From Bacteroidota bacterium (GTDB lineage Bacteria; Bacteroidota; Bacteroidia; Chitinophagales; Chitinophagaceae), in the NCBI GenBank assembly GCA_947448725.1, contig CANFOM010000007.1:43585-107584 (forward strand): a stretch of 64,000 nucleotides of DNA, written 5' to 3'. This document shows positions 45,589-54,607 of this stretch, in pieces; within the stretch, counting starts at the first letter, position 1, and each line of letters begins with the position of its first letter. Position numbers and translations under genes: made by a program. The notes beneath the pieces are model-generated. The model was given only the letters and a program-made list of their open reading frames with translations, did no database searches and was not told the DNA's origin.

Positions 45589-45930
45589 TTAGTGCTGAAA
45601 TTGAGTACGTTTTTCTCTTTTCGAAACCTCATTCACAGAATCCATTAATTGTTTGAACTCAATGGGATGGCGTTCTAAATAATCGATGGTATTGTAAAAG
45701 TCGATTCGGTCTACTTTGTTAATAGTAAAAATTTGCTGATACATTTGAACATTCTTTTTATTCAATCTCAAAGTACTATCCATTAAGGAGGCCCTTGTAT
45801 AATACTCATCGGCCTGCATTAACTGCCAAACAATTATTTTCATTTTATTTATGTCAAGATGCACTTTTTTAGGCTCGAGCAACTTACAGCTTGACATTAA
45901 CAATAAAAATAGAAAGACGCTATTTCTCAT
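45589..45930 (-). CDS. DUF4296 domain lipoprotein
   Basis: 113 residues. A lipoprotein signal ends in LLMSSC with the lipidated Cys at about residue 15. The body is one helical domain with KMKIIVWQLMQADEYYTRASLMDSTLRLNKKNVQMYQQIF, the DUF4296 pattern found only in Bacteroidota. The start codon overlaps the DUF4835 stop by 4 nt (ATGA), so the two are translationally coupled. The function is not known; an envelope role is inferred from the lipid anchor. Confidence 0.82.
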   Translation of the reverse strand: MRNSVFLFLLLMSSCKLLEPKKVHLDINKMKIIVWQLMQADEYYTRASLMDSTLRLNKKNVQMYQQIFTINKVDRIDFYNTIDYLERHPIEFKQLMDSVNEVSKREKRTQFQH

Positions 45931-46850
45931 TCTAACTTTTCTTTATACTTGTTAATATTAGCGATATCAATCGATGACAAAGTGGTTAATAATTGTTTTT
46001 TCAAGGCTTTATCGGCCGAATTAAAAATGCCTACAATTTCAGCATATTTGCCTTGCATTAAAATGGGCACTGCCATAGATCTTGAAGTAGCTTCATGTAT
46101 TTCTTGCAAACTCATTAATGCGTTAAGTAACGCCCCTTTAGCTATTTCGGGCTTTTCAGACATCGCGTCCAAACCATTTCTATAATAACTATAAATTACA
46201 TCATGAATTTTATCTGCCCCAGACTTTGTAAAATTATCAATAAAAATATATCGATTCCTTTGCCCATCATAGGACTTCCATCCAGCAATACCAGCACCTT
46301 CTGGCGCATTGTTTACAATATTAAGTGCTTTTTCAAAATAAGGAACACCCCCTTTAGCCGAGAAAGAGTCGTAATCAAGCCCTAGTATAATATAAATATA
46401 ATAGGCTAAAGTAGCCGTTAAATTAGCTTGCAAAGGATCTGATCCTTGCACCCTATTTTCATTAAATTCAATGGGTTGCGCCAATTGATATTTAAAAGTA
46501 AAATTAGCGTCTTGCATATTCAACAAAGAGGTTGTATACGCTGCATTATAAATAGGCCTATTAGACACAATACTTAATTTTGCTTCAAAAACGCCTGGGG
46601 AAACAACCGATTCGATAGTGATAAAAAAATTGCAATCAATTTTCTCTTCAGTAGCAAATACATCCGTCGACCATTTTCTTTGGTTGATAAAATCTTTCAA
46701 TTGAGTTTGCAATTGTGGAAACAATTTAGCATCTACTTGATTGTCCACTTTGCTGGATTGGATGGAAATACTAGCTGCTAATTCTTGTGCAGGCAAAGAA
46801 GCAGAAAGGAATAAGCCTATAAAAAATATATAAACGAATTTTTGCACCAT
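45927..46850 (-). CDS. DUF4835 family protein (PorD-like)
   Basis: 307 residues with a signal peptide (FFIGLFLSASLPAQ). The body has the DUF4835 pattern: LFPQLQTQLKDFINQRKWSTDVF, IDCNFFITIESVV, SNRPIYNAAYTTSLLN, AYYIYIILGLDYDSFSAKGGVPYF, IAGWKSYDGQRNRYIFIDNF. It is a periplasmic or outer-membrane protein of Bacteroidota; some members are linked to type IX secretion, a link I cannot confirm here. The ATG at 46850 is chosen: the longer version begins with a TTG inside the preceding terminator. Confidence 0.85.
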   Translation of the reverse strand: MVQKFVYIFFIGLFLSASLPAQELAASISIQSSKVDNQVDAKLFPQLQTQLKDFINQRKWSTDVFATEEKIDCNFFITIESVVSPGVFEAKLSIVSNRPIYNAAYTTSLLNMQDANFTFKYQLAQPIEFNENRVQGSDPLQANLTATLAYYIYIILGLDYDSFSAKGGVPYFEKALNIVNNAPEGAGIAGWKSYDGQRNRYIFIDNFTKSGADKIHDVIYSYYRNGLDAMSEKPEIAKGALLNALMSLQEIHEATSRSMAVPILMQGKYAEIVGIFNSADKALKKQLLTTLSSIDIANINKYKEKLE

Positions 46851-46878
46851 CTTCTTTGTTATTGGTTCTCTAAAATAC

Positions 46879-46915
46879 AAAACGTCCCGATGGAAAGTTC
46901 ATTTCGGGACGTTTT
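46879..46915 (-). terminator. terminator after the omega-subunit gene
   Basis: AAAACGTCCCGA and TCGGGACGTTTT form a 12-bp stem around a 13-nt loop, with T runs on both sides. It lies 18 nt after the omega gene stop on the minus strand and separates bamD-omega from DUF4835-DUF4296. Confidence 0.82.
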
Positions 46916-46933
46916 TATATTTCGTATTAAAAA

Positions 46934-47278
46934 TTAACGGAATAAATCGGTTTCTTCATTTTTACGATAATAAATCTTATCCTCAATGAATTCTGCAGTA
47001 GCTAAAATCGCAGGATTAGGCATACGCTCATAAGCCTTAGAGATTTCTATTTGCTCTTTATTTTCATGAATTTCTTCCAAACTATCTGTATGGCTAGCAA
47101 ATTCTTCTAACTTAGAATGCAATTCTTCTCTAACAGAAATATTAATTTGATTGGCTCTTCTAGATATGATAGAAATAGACTCGTACAAATTACCAGTCTT
47201 ATCTTTCAATGCTTTCAAATTTTTTGTTTCAACAACAGAAGGGGTGTTGGCGCCCATGTTTCTTCTTAGTTTACTCAT
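46934..47278 (-). CDS. rpoZ: DNA-directed RNA polymerase omega subunit (Rpb6-like, Bacteroidota type)
   Basis: 114 residues. The core NLYESISIISRRANQINISVREELHSKLEEF matches the omega/Rpb6 helix pattern, and the C-terminal AYERMPNPAILATAEFIEDKIYYR is the Bacteroidota form. It helps assemble and stabilise the beta-prime subunit. It overlaps the bamD stop by 4 nt, a conserved pairing in this phylum, and ends in a terminator. Confidence 0.85.
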   Translation of the reverse strand: MSKLRRNMGANTPSVVETKNLKALKDKTGNLYESISIISRRANQINISVREELHSKLEEFASHTDSLEEIHENKEQIEISKAYERMPNPAILATAEFIEDKIYYRKNEETDLFR

Positions 47279-48069
47279 TTTAATTTATTTAAATAATTAT
47301 CGGTTTGTGTTTTAATTTTTTTTGCTTCACCCAATAATGGGCTATCACTATATCTGTCTATAAAGTCATTGTATTCTGCAACTACTTTTTCAAATCTTTC
47401 TTTTTGTTTGTCTACAAAACTATTTTCAGCAAATTTAAAATACGACTTCAAGGTCAATAATTTATATTCGTCTGATTTTTTTGAATCTGGATAGCCATCG
47501 GAAATTAAACCATACGAAATGGCAGATGCCCGATACAAGGTAAGATCATAATACAATGATGCCGTTTTGTAGTCTTTTAACTCCAGCTTTGCACGGCATG
47601 CATTAATCACTTCGGCAGCCTCCTTAGATTTGCTACTAGTAGGATGACCATCAATAAATGCCTGCATTAATTGAATGGTTTTATTAGTAGTAGTTTGGTC
47701 TAATTCTGCCTTAGGGGAACGTCTATAATAAGTATAGGCACGCATATATTCCACATCCTCTGTTCTAGGACTATTAGGGAAATATTCTACGAAAGTTTTA
47801 AATAAATTTTCAGCGTTTTGATAATCCTTATCATCATAATAAGAATTCGCAAATTTTAAATATAACTCCTCGTATCTAGGAGTTCCCTTAATAAAAGGCA
47901 TTACCGATTCAAAGAGCTGTTGAGCATTGCTGTATTTTTTTTCTGCGAAGAATTTTTCTGCCATTTTTACCTTGAAATCAGTATCCTTATTCTTTAAAAT
48001 CTTTTGAAATTTTGAAGTACAGGAGCTCAAGGCTAAAACAACACAAAAAGCAACAAATATTCTATTCAT
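47275..48069 (-). CDS. bamD: outer membrane assembly factor BamD
   Basis: 264 residues. A lipoprotein signal (FVAFCVVLALSSC, lipidated Cys) is followed by TPR repeats (AEKFFAEKKYSNAQQLFESV, LKFANSYYDDKDYQNAENLFKTFVEYFPNSP, AFIDGHPTSSKSKEAAEVINACRAKL). BamD works with BamA at the periplasmic face of the outer membrane to insert beta-barrels. The ATG at 48067-48069 is used; the longer TTG start overlaps the -7 promoter box. Confidence 0.92.
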   Translation of the reverse strand: MNRIFVAFCVVLALSSCTSKFQKILKNKDTDFKVKMAEKFFAEKKYSNAQQLFESVMPFIKGTPRYEELYLKFANSYYDDKDYQNAENLFKTFVEYFPNSPRTEDVEYMRAYTYYRRSPKAELDQTTTNKTIQLMQAFIDGHPTSSKSKEAAEVINACRAKLELKDYKTASLYYDLTLYRASAISYGLISDGYPDSKKSDEYKLLTLKSYFKFAENSFVDKQKERFEKVVAEYNDFIDRYSDSPLLGEAKKIKTQTDNYLNKLK

Positions 48070-48078
48070 ACAGGGATG

Positions 48079-48086
48079 CAAAATTA
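48079..48086 (-). promoter_or_regulatory. -7 promoter box of bamD-rpoZ
   Basis: The minus strand reads TAATTTTG, an exact TAnnTTTG match 9 nt before the bamD ATG. No -33 TTG is seen at about 20 bp. Confidence 0.5.
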
Positions 48087-48178
48087 ACTAATATTCAGCA
48101 ATTTAGAACTAAAAAGGTTCCGAATGAAACCTGCTACGTTAAGAAATAGTAAAAATCAGTAAGTTCTAGTTAAAAAAG

Positions 48179-48206
48179 TGGTCTCTTTACTTGCATAAAG
48201 AGACCA
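48179..48206 (-). terminator. rho-independent terminator of rpsA
   Basis: TGGTCTCTTTA-(6 nt)-TAAAGAGACCA, an 11-bp stem followed on the minus strand by a CTTTTTT tract, 33 nt after the rpsA stop. Confidence 0.88.
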
Positions 48207-48239
48207 GCTTCAATGTATTAGAACTAAATAAGAACAGGC

Positions 48240-50123
48240 TTATCCTGCGTTATTTTCGTCCATTTTAGCCTTAATTTCAGCCAAAGCACCTAAATCACCT
48301 AAGGTAGATTTCTCTACTTTAGCTTGAATAGTTTTAACTGCTTTTTTAGTCTTTTCTGTTTCGACTTTAGCTTCTTTCTTAGCTACTTCTTTTTCTTCTG
48401 TAATGGCTTGCTCCCAAATTCTTGCATGGCTAACTACAATACGTTTTTCATTGCGATCAAATTCGATCACCATGAACTTCGCTGTTTCTTCTGCTTGAAC
48501 TTGTTTACCGTCTTCTTTGGCTAAGTGACGATTAGGCGCGAATCCTTCTAAACCATGTGGCAATTGTACAATAGCTCCTTTGTCGTCTTTACGAACAATG
48601 GTTCCATCATGAATGGTTCCAATAGCAAATGTTTGCTCTAAAGCATTCCAAGGATCTTCTTCTAATTGCTTATGACCTAATTGTAATTTTCTATTTTCTT
48701 TATCAATATTTAAAATTTTGATATCGATTGATTCTCCTACTTTAACATACTCAGAAGGGTGATTGAAACGCTTCAACCAACTTAAATCGCTGATGTGAAT
48801 CATTCCACCAATGCCTGATTCTAATTCAATAAACACGCCATAAGGAGTGATATTTTTTACAAGCCCTTTGTGTTTGCTATTTTCTGGGAATTTATTATCA
48901 ATAGAACTCCAAGGATCCTGAGACATTTGTTTAATACTCAAGCTCATCTTACGAGCATCTTTATCTAATGTAACTACTTTCGCTTCATGCTCATCTCCTA
49001 ATTTGAAGAATTCTTTTGCATTGATTGGAGTGTTAGCCCAAGTAATTTCAGAAACGTGTACAAGACCTTCAACACCTGGTTGAATTTCTAAGAAAGCACC
49101 GTAGTCTTCGATATTCACTACTTTACCTTTTACAACGCTACCTTCTAATAATACTTCTGGTAATACATCCCAAGGGTGTGGAGTTAATTGTTTTAAACCT
49201 AAGCTGATACGTTTTTTGTCATCATCAAAGTCTAATACCACCACTTGAATTTTTTGATCTAATTTAACCACTTCACTTGGATGAGAGATTCTACCCCAAG
49301 AGATATCCGTGATGTATAATAAACCATCTAATCCACCTAAGTCCATAAAGGCTCCGAAATCAGTGATGTTTTTAACAACACCTTCTAATACTTGACCTTT
49401 CTCTAATTTACTCATGATTTCGGCACGTTGTGCTTCGATATCGCTTTCAATTAATGCTTTATGTGATACAACGGCATTCTTAATAGTTTCATTAATCTTA
49501 ACTACTTTAAACTCCATTGTTTTTCCTACGAATTGATCATAATCTGTAACGGGTTTCACATCAATTTGAGAACCTGGCAAGAAAGTTTCCATACCAAATA
49601 CATCAACAATTAATCCACCTTTTGTTTTGCTTGTAACTAAACCAGTAACAACTTCACCAGTTTTATGTACTTCCATAATTCTTTCCCAAGCGCGATAAAT
49701 ACGTGCACTCTTGCGGCTTAAATGAAGATTACCATCGCGGTCTTCTTTTTCTACCACCATTACTTCTACGGTATCACCAGTTTTAACACCATTGGTATCA
49801 CGGAATTCATTTAATGAAACTAGACCATCACTTTTAAAACCAATGTTTACTACCACATCTGTTTTAGTTAAAGCAACTACTAATCCATTCATAATTTCTC
49901 CGTCAGAAATTTGTACGAAAGTGCTATCATACACTTTATCATACTTTACTCTTTCAGCTTCTGCATAATGACTAACATTACGTTTGTCAACGCTCCAGTC
50001 AAAATCGTCATGCGCTGTTTCAATAATTGGTTCAGGTGCTTTTGGTATCGCAGTTGCTTCAACAGCTGTAGCGCCATCGAATTCCTGTGCGTCTGCGTTT
50101 AGGTTTTTTGAAAATAGTTTCAT
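48240..50123 (-). CDS. rpsA: 30S ribosomal protein S1
   Basis: 627 residues with six S1 (OB-fold) repeats: SDGEIMNGLVVALTKTDVVVNIGFKSDG, TGEVVTGLVTSKTKGGLIVDVFG, GQVLEGVVKNITDFGAFMDLGGLDGLLYITDISWGR, GSVVKGKVVNIEDYGAFLEI, KHKGLVKNITPYGVFIELESGIGGMIHISDLSW and GTIHDGTIVRKDDKGAIVQL. It ends in a Lys/Glu-rich tail. It binds mRNA on the 30S subunit and is central to initiation where Shine-Dalgarno sites are rare. Preceded by a consensus promoter and a leader hairpin, and closed by a strong terminator, so monocistronic. Confidence 0.97.
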   Translation of the reverse strand: MKLFSKNLNADAQEFDGATAVEATAIPKAPEPIIETAHDDFDWSVDKRNVSHYAEAERVKYDKVYDSTFVQISDGEIMNGLVVALTKTDVVVNIGFKSDGLVSLNEFRDTNGVKTGDTVEVMVVEKEDRDGNLHLSRKSARIYRAWERIMEVHKTGEVVTGLVTSKTKGGLIVDVFGMETFLPGSQIDVKPVTDYDQFVGKTMEFKVVKINETIKNAVVSHKALIESDIEAQRAEIMSKLEKGQVLEGVVKNITDFGAFMDLGGLDGLLYITDISWGRISHPSEVVKLDQKIQVVVLDFDDDKKRISLGLKQLTPHPWDVLPEVLLEGSVVKGKVVNIEDYGAFLEIQPGVEGLVHVSEITWANTPINAKEFFKLGDEHEAKVVTLDKDARKMSLSIKQMSQDPWSSIDNKFPENSKHKGLVKNITPYGVFIELESGIGGMIHISDLSWLKRFNHPSEYVKVGESIDIKILNIDKENRKLQLGHKQLEEDPWNALEQTFAIGTIHDGTIVRKDDKGAIVQLPHGLEGFAPNRHLAKEDGKQVQAEETAKFMVIEFDRNEKRIVVSHARIWEQAITEEKEVAKKEAKVETEKTKKAVKTIQAKVEKSTLGDLGALAEIKAKMDENNAG

Positions 50124-50129
50124 ATAAAA

Positions 50130-50149
50130 TCCGGCGTTTTTAAACCGGA
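50130..50149 (-). promoter_or_regulatory. rpsA leader hairpin
   Basis: TCCGG-(10 nt)-CCGGA in the short 5' leader, 6 nt before the rpsA ATG and just after the promoter. A possible site for S1 binding or control; the role is inference. Confidence 0.4.
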
Positions 50150-50152
50150 CGG

Positions 50153-50160
50153 CAAAGTTA
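50153..50160 (-). promoter_or_regulatory. -7 promoter box of rpsA
   Basis: The minus strand reads TAACTTTG, an exact TAnnTTTG match 29 nt before the ATG. The nearest TTG upstream is 24 bp away, slightly further than usual. Confidence 0.6.
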
Positions 50161-50262
50161 GGGAAAAAAGCCTGAAAAATGCTTCAAAAAGAGTCCCAAA
50201 AAAGGATAAAAATAGCTTCCTTATTTCCCTATAATATATTGATTTTCAATACTATTAGCTGC

Positions 50263-51507
50263 TTATGGAGTAGTAAGGCTCATATGTTGTGCCGCTATCC
50301 ACCCAGAGGTCCAAGCATGTTGGAAATTAAAGCCTCCTGTTATGCCATCCACGTCCATCATTTCACCCGCAAAATGTAGGCCTGAAACTAGTTTACTTTC
50401 CATGGTATTGGCATCAATTTCAGACAGCTCTACTCCACCACAAGTAACAAATTCTTCTTTAAAAGTAGTCTTGCCTTTTACCGCTAAGCTGGTCTTGGTT
50501 AAAGATTGTATTAATAATTGCTGCTGCGTACTTTTTAGATCGGCCCATTTAGTAGTAAAAACAATACCTGCTTCTTGTAAAAAATATTGCCATAAGCGTT
50601 GTGGTAAATTAAATGGATTTTTAGAACCCATTTCACGTCGACCCAAATCCATTCTTAAATTAATCCACTCCATTTTTAGAGTAGACTCATTGTATTCTGG
50701 TGTCCAATTGATGAAGATGGCGCCTTCGTAATTTTCATTCGCCAATTCACGCGCGCACCAAGCAGATAATTTGATAGCAGCTGGTCCACTAATGCCCCAA
50801 TGAGTAATGAGCAAGGGACCTTGTTCGCTTATTTTATTTCCTTTCCATTGTATAGTAGCATTGTCAACTGCTACACCCATTAAGGAAGTAATATTTTTCT
50901 CCACCACATTAAAAGTAAATAAGGAAGGAACAGGTTCCACAATGGTATGGCCTAATAAAGTTAACCAAGGAATTTTATCCGATTTTAACATGCCTCCTGT
51001 AGCCATACAAATGGTATCGGCTGTAATTTTATTTTGATTGGCTAAAGTAACTACAAAAGAGTTGTTTTTTTCTTGATGTAACTTTTCAACATTAACCACT
51101 TCATGACCCGTCAATACTTTAATTTGATATTGATGCACTTTTTGTAAAAAGCAATCAATGATGGTTTCTGAATTATTGGAAGTAGGAAACATTCTTCCAT
51201 CCTTCTCAGTATGCAAGGTCACGCCATTTTTAGCAAACCATTGAATGGTATTTTTGGTGGCAAATTGATAAAACGCTTTTTTTAAAAACCGAGCGCCTCT
51301 GGGATATTTTTTTAAAAGCACTTCTACCTCGGGGCAAGCATGTGTTACATTACAACGCCCACCACCGCTCACTTTTACTTTGGATAATAGCTTATTTGAT
51401 TTTTCAAGAATACTAATCTCCCAATCCGGATGCAATTCGGCAATTTGTATGGCACAAAAAAAACCTGCTGCACCGCCTCCTATTACAATCACTTTTTTCT
51501 TTTCCAT
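50263..51507 (-). CDS. NAD(P)/FAD-dependent oxidoreductase, BaiN/HI0933 family
   Basis: 414 residues. An N-terminal FAD Rossmann motif (VIVIGGGAAGFFCAIQIAEL) is followed by LEKSNKLLSKVKVSGGGRCNVTHACPE, the HI0933/BaiN family signature. The C-terminal HFAGEMMDVDGITGGFNFQHAWTSGWIAA is also diagnostic. The substrate is unknown in most bacteria; bile-acid reduction by BaiN is a special case. The ATG start is at 51507; a TTG six bases upstream is also in frame. It stands between map and rpsA. Confidence 0.9.
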   Translation of the reverse strand: MEKKKVIVIGGGAAGFFCAIQIAELHPDWEISILEKSNKLLSKVKVSGGGRCNVTHACPEVEVLLKKYPRGARFLKKAFYQFATKNTIQWFAKNGVTLHTEKDGRMFPTSNNSETIIDCFLQKVHQYQIKVLTGHEVVNVEKLHQEKNNSFVVTLANQNKITADTICMATGGMLKSDKIPWLTLLGHTIVEPVPSLFTFNVVEKNITSLMGVAVDNATIQWKGNKISEQGPLLITHWGISGPAAIKLSAWCARELANENYEGAIFINWTPEYNESTLKMEWINLRMDLGRREMGSKNPFNLPQRLWQYFLQEAGIVFTTKWADLKSTQQQLLIQSLTKTSLAVKGKTTFKEEFVTCGGVELSEIDANTMESKLVSGLHFAGEMMDVDGITGGFNFQHAWTSGWIAAQHMSLTTP

Positions 51508-51557
51508 GACCAACTTTATTCCAACTTTAAAAATCGTGAATAATGATACTGCGTCTA

Positions 51558-52361
51558 TTAATAATAAGAAGTATTCAAATTAGTATTCAATTTCTCGGCC
51601 GCTTCTATGATTGAAAAATCCGACAGAATGAACGCTTCTTTGTTTTTTACACATACGTCATGCTCAAAATGTACCGAAGCTTTGCCGTCCTGTGTTTTTA
51701 CTGTCCATCCATCTTCTTCTGTAAATACTTTATGTGTGCCCAAGTTAATCATGGGCTCAATGGCCAATACTAAATTCTCTTTCATTTTTAAACCTGTTCC
51801 TCTTTTGCCATAATTAGGCACTTGAGGATCTTCGTGTAAATTTTTTCCGAGTCCATGCCCTACCAGTTCTCTTACTACGCCGTAACCATGTAATTTTTCG
51901 GTATGTTCTTGAATGGCAAAACTAATATCACCCACTCTATTATTAACGATTGCTTTTTCAATGCCTTTGTACAAAGATTCTTTGGTTACTTTTACTAATT
52001 GTAAAATTTCCGGCGCTACTTCTCCTAAAATAAAAGTATACGCATGGTCGCCATGCCAACCATTTAATACTACGCCTAAATCTATAGAAACAATATCTCC
52101 TTCTTTCAAAGGTGTTTTATTAGGAAAGCCATGTACCACAACATCATTGACCGATGCACAAATATTATGCGGATAACCATGATAATTATAAAACGAAAGT
52201 GTGGCATGATGATCTTTTACAAATTGCATGCAAAATTGATCTATGTCTAAAGTCGTCATCCCTGGCTTTAGCTGCGTAGCTACCTGCGTTAATGTTTTGC
52301 TAACCAATAAAGCTGCCTCTTGCATCAACTTTACCTGTTCTTCTGTTTTTGTAATAATCAT
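51558..52361 (-). CDS. map: methionine aminopeptidase type I
   Basis: 267 residues. Removes the initiator methionine from new proteins. The five metal ligands are visible in VSIDLGVVLNGWHGDHAYTF (two Asp), GHGLGKNLHEDPQVPNYG (His), LVLAIEPMIN (Glu) and SVHFEHDVCV (Glu). The start MIITKTEEQVKLM (52359-52361) is preferred: the longer frame reads back into the preceding terminator. It follows secY, as in other Bacteroidota, but infA and rpmJ do not come next. Confidence 0.95.
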   Translation of the reverse strand: MIITKTEEQVKLMQEAALLVSKTLTQVATQLKPGMTTLDIDQFCMQFVKDHHATLSFYNYHGYPHNICASVNDVVVHGFPNKTPLKEGDIVSIDLGVVLNGWHGDHAYTFILGEVAPEILQLVKVTKESLYKGIEKAIVNNRVGDISFAIQEHTEKLHGYGVVRELVGHGLGKNLHEDPQVPNYGKRGTGLKMKENLVLAIEPMINLGTHKVFTEEDGWTVKTQDGKASVHFEHDVCVKNKEAFILSDFSIIEAAEKLNTNLNTSYY

Positions 52362-52384
52362 AATTCCATTTATCTTATAAAAAA

Positions 52385-52413
52385 ACAAACCTGTCGTTAT
52401 TGGACAGGTTTGT
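52385..52413 (-). terminator. rho-independent terminator after secY
   Basis: ACAAACCTGTC-(7 nt)-GACAGGTTTGT, an 11-bp stem followed on the minus strand by a T7 tract. It sits 33 nt after the secY stop and closes the S10-spc transcript before map. Confidence 0.9.
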
Positions 52414-52446
52414 AAATATAAATATTTTTATTAAGTATCCTTTTAA

Positions 52447-53793
52447 CTAGATCACCGAATTAGTAATGGGTGTTCTTCCTTGAATACGACCCGAATTCAT
52501 TAATCCATCGTATTGACGCATTAATAAATGAGTTTCAATTTGTTGCAAAGTATCTAAAATTACCCCTACCATAATCAATAAAGAAGTTCCTCCAAAGAAG
52601 GAGCTAAAACCTTGTGTGACGCCTAATTTTTGAGCAAAACCAGGTAATATACCTACCAAGGCTAATAAAATCGCACCTGGTAAAGTAATCTTGTCCATTA
52701 CAGATCCAATATAATCAGTAGTAGGTTGTCCTGGTTTAACACCTGGAACAAAACCATTGTTACGTTTTAAATCTTCAGAAATTTGCTTTGGATTAAAGAT
52801 CAAAGCGGTATACAAGAAGGTAAATCCTATCACCATGATAGAATAAATAAGCATGTACCAAACATTACTATGGTCATTAAATATTCTAACAATTCCTTGT
52901 GCAGAATCGATATTCGTAAAAGAAACCAAAGTAGGCAGGAACATAATGGCTTGCGCAAATATGATTGGCATTACTCCAGCACTGTTTACTTTGACAGGTA
53001 AAAATTGACGCGCGCCACCCACTTGAGAACCACCAATAATTTGTTTTGCATAAGTTACAGGTATCTTACGAACCCCTTGAACCAATACAATTAAACCCAT
53101 TATAATCGTTACCAATATAGCTACTTCAATTAAAAATATTAATAATCCACCGCCGCCTTTTTGGCTTTTAGAACTAAATTCTAAAATAATAGATTGAGGC
53201 AAACGTCCTAAGATACCTACCATGATAATGATAGAAGTACCATTTCCTAATCCTTTGTCTTGAATTTTTTCACCCAACCACATTACAAATAAAGTGCCTG
53301 CAGTTAAAGTAATAACAGTAGACAACCAGAAATAAGGCTTAAACGCTGGTATCAATGCATCTGCATATCCAGGACTATTTAAATATGCAACATAAGCGCC
53401 CGCTTGAAAAGCAGTAACGATTACGGTTAAATATCTTGTCCATTGATTGATTTTATTTCTTCCACTTTCTCCTTCTTTTTGAACTTTTTGTAATTGAGGC
53501 ACTAAAATAGTCATCAATTGCATAAAGATAGAAGCAGAAATATAAGGCATGATACCTAATGCTAAAACTGAGGCTTGTGAAAACGCACCTCCTGCGAACA
53601 TATCAAAAATACCAAGCAAGCCATTGCTCTTACCTGCTTTTTGAGCAGCTTCAATGGCCAAAGGATTAATCCCTGGCAAGGTAATTTGTGCACCAATACG
53701 ATAGGTTAATACTAAGCCTAAAGTGACTAAAATTTTACTTTTTAAGTCCCCTATAGCCCAAATATTTTTTAATGTATCTAGTAATTTTTTCAT
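52447..53793 (-). CDS. secY: protein translocase subunit SecY
   Basis: 448 residues with ten membrane helices, the central pore of the Sec translocon. Family marks include TLGLVLTYRIGAQITLPGI, GGAFSQASVLALGIMPYISASIFMQLM, LGEKIQDKGLGNGTSIIIMVGI and NPKQISEDLKRNNGFVPGVKPG. It lies 79 nt after rplO, as the last gene of the cluster before the terminator. Confidence 0.96.
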   Translation of the reverse strand: MKKLLDTLKNIWAIGDLKSKILVTLGLVLTYRIGAQITLPGINPLAIEAAQKAGKSNGLLGIFDMFAGGAFSQASVLALGIMPYISASIFMQLMTILVPQLQKVQKEGESGRNKINQWTRYLTVIVTAFQAGAYVAYLNSPGYADALIPAFKPYFWLSTVITLTAGTLFVMWLGEKIQDKGLGNGTSIIIMVGILGRLPQSIILEFSSKSQKGGGGLLIFLIEVAILVTIIMGLIVLVQGVRKIPVTYAKQIIGGSQVGGARQFLPVKVNSAGVMPIIFAQAIMFLPTLVSFTNIDSAQGIVRIFNDHSNVWYMLIYSIMVIGFTFLYTALIFNPKQISEDLKRNNGFVPGVKPGQPTTDYIGSVMDKITLPGAILLALVGILPGFAQKLGVTQGFSSFFGGTSLLIMVGVILDTLQQIETHLLMRQYDGLMNSGRIQGRTPITNSVI

Positions 53794-53872
53794 CAGTATT
53801 TAATTATTGCCCAAAAGCACTTTTTAATAACGAAAAACAATTTAATTGCTTTTCGAATATACATAAAAATTG

Positions 53873-54319
53873 TTAGATAATTTCAATAGTACCGCCAGCA
53901 GCAGTAATGGCCTCTTGGGCTTTCTTGCTTGCAGCATTTACTCTAAAATTGATCTTAGTTTTCAATTCTCCGTTGGCCAACACTTTTACCAAGTCGGTAC
54001 GTGCGATCAAACTGTTCATGTATAAATTTTCTGGATTGATTTCTTTGAAACCGTATTTCTCGATTAATTGGTCTAATTGACCCAAGTTAAATACGACATA
54101 CTCAATGCGATTGATGTTCTTAAATCCACGTTTTGGAACTCTACGTTGGATAGGCATTTGACCACCTTCATGCGCCATTTTGCTTTTGTAACCAGCACGG
54201 CTTTGACCCCCTTTGTTACCTTTAGTAGATGTACCACCTTTACCAGATGCTTCACCTCTACCAATTCTAATTGCTTTGTGAACTGAACCTTCAGCAGGTT
54301 TTAAATTGTGTAATTTCAT
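53873..54319 (-). CDS. rplO: 50S ribosomal protein L15
   Basis: 148 residues with the N-terminal glycine-rich extension that penetrates the 50S subunit (GRGEASGKGGTSTKGNKGGQ, SRAGYKSKMAHEGGQMPIQRR) and a globular C-terminal domain (LVKVLANGELKTKINFRVNAASKKAQEAI). Between rpmD and secY, the standard spc order. Confidence 0.96.
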   Translation of the reverse strand: MKLHNLKPAEGSVHKAIRIGRGEASGKGGTSTKGNKGGQSRAGYKSKMAHEGGQMPIQRRVPKRGFKNINRIEYVVFNLGQLDQLIEKYGFKEINPENLYMNSLIARTDLVKVLANGELKTKINFRVNAASKKAQEAITAAGGTIEII

Positions 54320-54380
54320 TTTTTGATTTTTACTTTCGGGGTATCTCCCCTCGCTTATTAATTAATAGTAAAGAAACAGA

Positions 54381-54566
54381 CTATGCTATTTCTTCCACTT
54401 TTACCAAGTGTAATACTTTGTTAACCATGCCCAATATTTGTGGAGTTGCCTCTACTTCTTTGGTTGCATTTACCTTTCTCAAACCCAATGCAATTAAAGT
54501 TTGTTTTTGACGCTCTGATCTGTCAATTCCACTTTTTACTTGAGTTATTTTTATTTTTTTCATCAT
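54381..54566 (-). CDS. rpmD: 50S ribosomal protein L30
   Basis: 61 residues; KKIKITQVKSGIDRSERQKQTLIALGLRKVNATKEVEATPQILGMVNKV is the complete bacterial L30 fold. Two adjacent ATG codons begin it (54566 and 54563). Between rpsE and rplO, as expected. Confidence 0.95.
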   Translation of the reverse strand: MMKKIKITQVKSGIDRSERQKQTLIALGLRKVNATKEVEATPQILGMVNKVLHLVKVEEIA

Positions 54567-54607
54567 TGAATTATTTATAATCGTATTGATAACAAGCTAA
54601 GAATAGC

